Shown here: in pieces, positions 59,978 through 64,000 of the stretch
Layout of the letters: every line of letters begins with the position of its first letter
Position numbering within the stretch: position 1 is the first letter of the stretch
Assembly (NCBI GenBank): GCA_016192455.1
Contig: JACPUC010000007.1
Location: 226,818-290,817 of the forward strand
Source of the DNA: Candidatus Tectimicrobiota bacterium
GTDB lineage: Bacteria; JACPUC01
Direction of reading: 5' to 3'
Length of the DNA: 64,000 nucleotides
Notes under the pieces: model-generated
Database searches by the model: none
Told to the model about the DNA's origin: nothing
What the model saw: the letters and a program-made list of their open reading frames with translations, nothing else
Made by a program: the position numbers and the translations under genes

Positions 59978-61332
59978 CAGTTCACCCCTTCGCCAGGCGT
60001 GCCCGGTCCCGGCGCTGCGCCGCCGGCAGTGAGGCAGGCAAGGTCCACGGCCCCCGCGGCAAGCCGCGGCAGTCGAATGGAAATGGCGCAGCCGCGCGGC
60101 TCGCGATTCCTCGCCTCCACGGTGCCGCGGTGCACCTCGACGATGTGGTGCACGATGGAGAGACCAAGCCCCGCCATGCCGGGCTTCGAGGAGACGAAGG
60201 GATTGAAGACCTCGGCAAGTTCCTCCTCGACGATGCCGGGTCCGCAGTCGCTGATGCGCACTTCGAGGACGCCGTCGTCGGCCTCGCCGGCTGGCGGGCT
60301 CGTCGTGAGCTCGGTTCGCCCTGGCAGGGGGTGCGCACGGCCGTTGAAGCGCCGCGCGGCATCCGGCGCCCGGCCCGCCGCCGCGCGCCGGGGCGCTGCC
60401 GGCTGCGGGCGAGGCGCCTCGCCGTCGAACGTTTCCACCATGATCATTCCACCTTCCGGTTGGGCCTGGACGCTGTTCTGAAAGATGTTCAAGAGCATCT
60501 GCTTGATGAGCTCGTGATCGGCCAGGACGACGGCCCGCCGCGCCCGCAGCGAAGTCTCGATGACCAGATCGCGCCGACGGGCGATCTGCTCGATGAAGAA
60601 GAGCACCTCCCGCACCTGGCGATGCATGTCGAGCGGTTGCAGCACCGGCTTCAACTGCTTGGCGAACCACTGCATGGCCGTGAGGATGCGCTCCACCGCC
60701 TGCACGCCCTGGGTGATCTTCTCCCCGTAGCGTTGCAAGGCGTGGGGCTCGAGGTCATCGAGATTCTGCAGCAGCGAGGCATAGAGCTGGATTGAGGTGA
60801 GCGGGTTGCGGATCTTGTGCGCCACTCTGCCGGCTAGACGCTCGAGGCTTTGCAGGCGCCGGGACCGTTCCTCTTGCGCCTGCTGCCGCAGCTCAGCCGT
60901 CAGATCCCGCAGCGCGAGGAGGAGCGCCGGCCGGCCGTTCGCGCGCGTGGCGACGATGGAGAGGCGCAACTCGCGGCCGGGCCGCGAGGGGGGAGAGTAG
61001 GGCGTTTCCAGCGTGCGTCCTTGCGCCCGGCGCAGCACCGTCCAGTCGCGGCAGGCTGCGCAGCCGAAGCGCGCCCCATAGCGTTCGACAAAGGGCGCGG
61101 CGAGCAGGTGGCGCCGCTTGGTACCGAGGAGTCGACAAGCCGCGCGGTTGGCGAAGGTGACTTGGCCGTGCTCGCTCAGGAGGAGTATCCCGAGCTGCAG
61201 CCCCTCGAACGTTGCGAGGAGATCAAGGCCTGCCACCTCCACCGACACATGGGCCTTGGATTCCCCGCTCCAAGGGTGGTCCCCCGGTGCGCAAGCCTCT
61301 TCTCCGCAAGCGCGGATTTTGCTGGCCACCAT
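59977..61332 (-). CDS. fleS: PAS-containing sensor histidine kinase (FleS/FlrB-like)
   Basis: 451 residues without membrane segments, so cytoplasmic. A PAS domain covers ~38-145 (LQLGILLLSEHGQVTFANRAACRLLGTKRRHLLAAPFVERYG, with a CAAC pair at 91-94). The HisKA helix has the phosphorylated His172 in AGRVAHKIRNPLTSIQ. The ATPase domain shows the N box (LLNIFQNSVQA), DCGPGI and GLGLSIVHHIV. A ~45-residue Pro/Arg insert lies between N and G1 boxes. The usual acidic residue after the His is Lys here. It most likely phosphorylates FleR after basal-body assembly. Confidence 0.92.
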   Translation of the reverse strand: MVASKIRACGEEACAPGDHPWSGESKAHVSVEVAGLDLLATFEGLQLGILLLSEHGQVTFANRAACRLLGTKRRHLLAAPFVERYGARFGCAACRDWTVLRRAQGRTLETPYSPPSRPGRELRLSIVATRANGRPALLLALRDLTAELRQQAQEERSRRLQSLERLAGRVAHKIRNPLTSIQLYASLLQNLDDLEPHALQRYGEKITQGVQAVERILTAMQWFAKQLKPVLQPLDMHRQVREVLFFIEQIARRRDLVIETSLRARRAVVLADHELIKQMLLNIFQNSVQAQPEGGMIMVETFDGEAPRPQPAAPRRAAAGRAPDAARRFNGRAHPLPGRTELTTSPPAGEADDGVLEVRISDCGPGIVEEELAEVFNPFVSSKPGMAGLGLSIVHHIVEVHRGTVEARNREPRGCAISIRLPRLAAGAVDLACLTAGGAAPGPGTPGEGVN

Positions 61333-61417
61333 GCTGCTGAGCCTTTCTTCCTCGCCGGCGTGCCGCCTGCGCCTCCCCTTGCGACAGCCGCGGTCAGATC
61401 ATCGGCGCGCGCCCGCC

Positions 61418-63526
61418 TCAGCCGTCGCGATCACTCGAATGGCGCCGCAGTTCCTGCAGGAGGCGGCTGACGCGGGTCTGCCATTGCCGCGATGATTGCG
61501 CCTGCTCGGCGACGAGCGGCCAGAGTCCCTCGCTGCGCTGCGCCAGGGACTTCCAGGCGCGCTCCAACCTGACCCCTTCGCCTGGACTGCGGCGCAGGCG
61601 ACGCACCTCTTCAAGGATGCCGGCAACATGGTACATGCCGAAGCTTGCGGCCGTCTCCTCTCCGCGTCGCGCGATGAAGCCATAGTAGGCGGCAAGCGCC
61701 TTGTCGTACCAGCGCTGGAGGAACCAGGCATTGGCCAGCGTGAAGGCTGCATCGTCGAGGAGGGGCTGAAGCTGGCGCAGCGCCGGCGCCGCCTCGTTCA
61801 GCTTCAGCAGTCGCACGAGCGCGGCACTCGTCTCACGCTGCCGCCCCGCCGCGGCGTAGGCCTTGCCGAGGCGGTAGAGGGAGAGGGAGCGACGCCAGGG
61901 CGGCACCGTTTGGCCGAGGGCGCGGAGATACCAGGTGATCGCCTCTTGCCAGGCAGCGCGTCCGTAGCTGATGTCAGCGCGCAGGTGCGGCAACAAGACC
62001 AGGTAGGAGCTCGCCGGGAAGCGCGCCTGGAAGCGCTCCATGAGCGCGGTGGCGCGCGCCACGTCACCCTGCGCTTGGAAGACCTCGTAGATATGCCAGA
62101 GGAGCTGCTCCGGCATGCCGGCATGATCGAGCTCGAGGTAGAGCGCCTGGTAGGTGTCGAGGGCGAGATCGAGAAACCCCAGCTCCTGCAGGCTGCGAGC
62201 TATCTTGAACTGGGCGGCGTAGGACAATTGATCGCGAGGCAGGTAGGCGAAGTTTGCGTAGTAGGTTTCGACCACGGAGAGATATTGCTGCTGGGAGAAT
62301 TTCTCCTCGATCTCTTCTTCGTTGATGATCTTCATCGCATCGTGCGCGTTCACCAGCAGTTGACTGTTCGGATACTCGGCCAGGAGACGACGCAGGGGAT
62401 CGAGCGCCTCCCCACGGCGCCCGAGCAGGCGAAGGGCGTGCGCCGCCTTCAGGAGCGCCAGCTCGGCCAGCGGATGGCCGCGATTCGCACGCGCTACCTC
62501 TTGGTACGTGGCGATCGGTTCCCGAAAGTTCGTGTAGGGGCCATCAGAGCGCTGCGTGAGCTTCGGGTTTTGCACCCCGAGATCGGCAAGCCGCAGGCGC
62601 GCCACAATCGCCGCGTCATTGCCTGGGTACAACTCGAGGGTGTGCGCGTAGAGGGGCAGCGCCATGTCGAACCGCTTTTCTTGCATGAACGTGTCAGCGG
62701 TGCGCACCAGGAGATGCGGCGTTTCCTGGCTCTCGGGGAAGAGCTTGGTGTGCTGCAGGAAGGCTTCGCGGGCTTCCTGGTAGCGACGCAGGGCATAGTG
62801 GGTTTCACCGAACTGGCGCAGCAGCTCGGAAGAACGTCGCAGCTCCTCCGGCGCAGTTTGGATGCCCTTCTGGAAAAATTCGAGGGCTTCCCCGTAGCGC
62901 TCCTTCTTGAAGCTCGCCATCCCCAGGTAGTAGTAGCCCAGGCGTGCCGGCTGGCTCCCTTTATGCTCGCGCAGCAGCCGCTCGAAGAGCCGCATGGCCT
63001 CATCGTAGCGCTCCTCACGCAGGGCCAGCTTCCCCAGATCGAAGAGCGCCGTCGCTGCGTTCGGGTGCCGAGGGAAGCGCTCGATGAGATCCGTGAGAGT
63101 ATCCCGGGCTTCGATAATGAAGTTCTCTTCGGAGTAGAGGCGCGCTACTCGTAGCATCGCGGCAGGAGCCCGGGGAGAGGTTGAGTCCGCTAGCAGGGCG
63201 TCGCGATACTGGCTGATGAGCTGCGGCAGATCCACCTTGGTATCGCCGGCGTTGAGCACGTCCTCCGATTCCGCGAGCAAGTAGAGAGCCCGCGACCGGT
63301 AGGGGTTCTCTGGATACTTCTGGAGAAATTCCCTCAGGGCGGCAGACGCCTCGAAGAAGCGGTGATTCGCGAAGTGCTCCACGCCGCCGCGGTAACTTGC
63401 CGGGATTTCCGGCGCGGCCGGCGCCTCGGGCGCCGCCTTGAGCTCTGCGCCGGCGGAGGTGACGAGAGGCCGGCAGAGGCCGGCGAAGACCAGCATTGTC
63501 GCGAGGAGATAGAAGGTGCGTCGCAT
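61418..63526 (-). CDS. periplasmic TPR-repeat protein upstream of fleSR
   Basis: 702 residues. An N-terminal Sec signal peptide (YLLATMLVFAGLCRPLVTSAGA) directs it to the periplasm. The whole remainder is TPR and TPR-like helical repeats, starting with a BamD/YbgF-like block (GGVEHFANHRFFEASAALREFLQKYPENPYRSRALYLLAESED) and continuing through about 14 units. No enzyme domain is visible. Large TPR proteins in this position precede flagellar two-component genes in deltaproteobacteria-like loci. It may sense or scaffold basal-body assembly for FleS signalling (inference). It has its own sigma54 promoter and shares a unit with fleS, 85 bp downstream. Confidence 0.85.
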   Translation of the reverse strand: MRRTFYLLATMLVFAGLCRPLVTSAGAELKAAPEAPAAPEIPASYRGGVEHFANHRFFEASAALREFLQKYPENPYRSRALYLLAESEDVLNAGDTKVDLPQLISQYRDALLADSTSPRAPAAMLRVARLYSEENFIIEARDTLTDLIERFPRHPNAATALFDLGKLALREERYDEAMRLFERLLREHKGSQPARLGYYYLGMASFKKERYGEALEFFQKGIQTAPEELRRSSELLRQFGETHYALRRYQEAREAFLQHTKLFPESQETPHLLVRTADTFMQEKRFDMALPLYAHTLELYPGNDAAIVARLRLADLGVQNPKLTQRSDGPYTNFREPIATYQEVARANRGHPLAELALLKAAHALRLLGRRGEALDPLRRLLAEYPNSQLLVNAHDAMKIINEEEIEEKFSQQQYLSVVETYYANFAYLPRDQLSYAAQFKIARSLQELGFLDLALDTYQALYLELDHAGMPEQLLWHIYEVFQAQGDVARATALMERFQARFPASSYLVLLPHLRADISYGRAAWQEAITWYLRALGQTVPPWRRSLSLYRLGKAYAAAGRQRETSAALVRLLKLNEAAPALRQLQPLLDDAAFTLANAWFLQRWYDKALAAYYGFIARRGEETAASFGMYHVAGILEEVRRLRRSPGEGVRLERAWKSLAQRSEGLWPLVAEQAQSSRQWQTRVSRLLQELRRHSSDRDG

Positions 63527-64000
63527 TGTAGAACCACGAGCTTGGTGCGAGCGGCTCGGCGCCGGTGGGGGCTCGCCGGGCTGGCAAGGATACCAGAAAC
63601 CGACTTACTCCTGCGGGATCGAGCAAGATTTATACCAGCCGCAGGCGTCGCCTCCTGAACTCCCTTCCCCTTGCTTCGGGAGTCAGATTCTCCGGCCTCC
63701 GCAAGAAAGCTCATGGAGCACGACACGGGCCGTCGCGCCCGCCGCGGCGGCACCGCTGCGAGAGGGTGGGGAGCGGCAGAAACGACGCGGAGACGGTAAC
63801 GCCCCAGCGTGCCGCGAGCGTCATGACGTTGACAAGGCAGCCGGTGGGAGATGTGGCGCCTAGGAGCCTGTCGGGGTAATGGTTCCCGGCAGGGGTGATA
63901 GGTCAGGGTGCGGGGGTCGTCGTCCTGGTGCGTCGGGTTCAGGAAGCTGGACGACGCCTGCCTGCCCGCAGGCGCCTGTCTGCGTCAACGGAGAGGGAGA
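63527..64000. other. upstream region of the TPR-fleSR unit
   Basis: 474 bp to the right window edge without a supported gene. It contains a sigma54 match (63622-63637) and a 7-bp-stem hairpin CGCCTGC-CTGCCC-GCAGGCG (63955-63974) close to the edge, possibly a terminator for a gene beyond the window. Confidence 0.55.
63622..63637 (-). promoter_or_regulatory. sigma54 promoter for the TPR-fleS-fleR unit
   Basis: The minus strand reads TGGTATAAATCTTGCT, with GG-N10-GC spacing and full TTGCT. The predicted start is ~85 bases before the TPR gene. It implies that the fleSR genes are themselves sigma54-dependent, as known for flrBC and fleSR under FlrA/FleQ. Confidence 0.75.

Noticed and set aside
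1..64000. tRNA, rRNA, insertion sequences or prophage
   Set aside because: No transposase-like frame, terminal inverted repeats, tRNA cloverleaf or rRNA sequence was recognised anywhere in the window.

Overview
The window is one nearly continuous flagellar and motility locus of a GC-rich, Gram-negative, probably polarly flagellated bacterium. Every gene I can support lies on the minus strand, so the biological reading order runs from position 64000 down to 1. The Gram-negative reading rests on flgH and flgI (L and P rings) and several lipoprotein or Sec signal peptides. The polar reading rests on flhF and flhG. Base composition, the FleS/FleR-type sigma54 control, the fhlB-fliK paralogue pair, the MgtE-N/MotE-like proteins and the glycosyltransferase-TPR fusions fit an uncultivated deltaproteobacterial, Nitrospirota or Methylomirabilota-type lineage. 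That placement is inference and was not tested by any search.

Layout in transcription order: (1) 63526-58595, a periplasmic TPR protein and a histidine kinase / NtrC-type regulator pair (fleS, fleR). (2) 58033-41837, flgB-flgC-fliE-fliF-fliG-fliH-fliI-fliJ, two MgtE-N/MotE-like proteins, fliK, flgD, a small 'flagellar operon protein', flgE, then a glycosyltransferase-TPR gene and a TPR gene. (3) 41623-39097, a receiver-TPR protein and a tail-anchored repeat protein broken by a 64-bp deletion inside a 117-bp repeat. (4) 38613-31444, motA, an OmpA/MotB paralogue lacking the ion-binding aspartate, a canonical motB, then fliM-fliN-fliO-fliP-fliQ with an unusual AMIN-FliO fusion. (5) 31042-22047, fliR-flhB-flhA-flhF-flhG, a small membrane protein, fliA, cheY and fliL. 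(6) 21612-17792, a CPA2-type cation/proton antiporter, a small unknown protein, a second FliK-like protein and fhlB. (7) 17316-6584, flgF-flgG-flgA-flgH-flgI, a FlgJ-M23 peptidase fusion, flgN, flgK, flgL, csrA and fliW. (8) 5657-1, a TPR-double glycosyltransferase, a B12-binding radical SAM protein and a truncated glycosyltransferase gene running off the window.

The regulatory picture is unusually clear. Close matches to the sigma54 -24/-12 core (GG-N10-GC, mostly TGGYAYR-N4-TTGCW) sit in front of the TPR-fleS-fleR, flgB, receiver-TPR, motA, fliR and flgF units, with one weaker match before the fhlB unit. The cluster also encodes the likely sigma54 activator (FleR), sigma28 (FliA), and the CsrA-FliW post-transcriptional switch. 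I see no flagellin, fliD, fliS, flgM or master FlrA/FleQ gene in the window.

Points most worth a second look are the AMIN-FliO fusion, the aspartate-less MotB paralogue, the deletion-broken repeat protein next to the receiver-TPR gene, glycosyltransferases embedded in the hook operon, the antiporter with an 18-bp palindrome upstream, and long hairpins at gene junctions.
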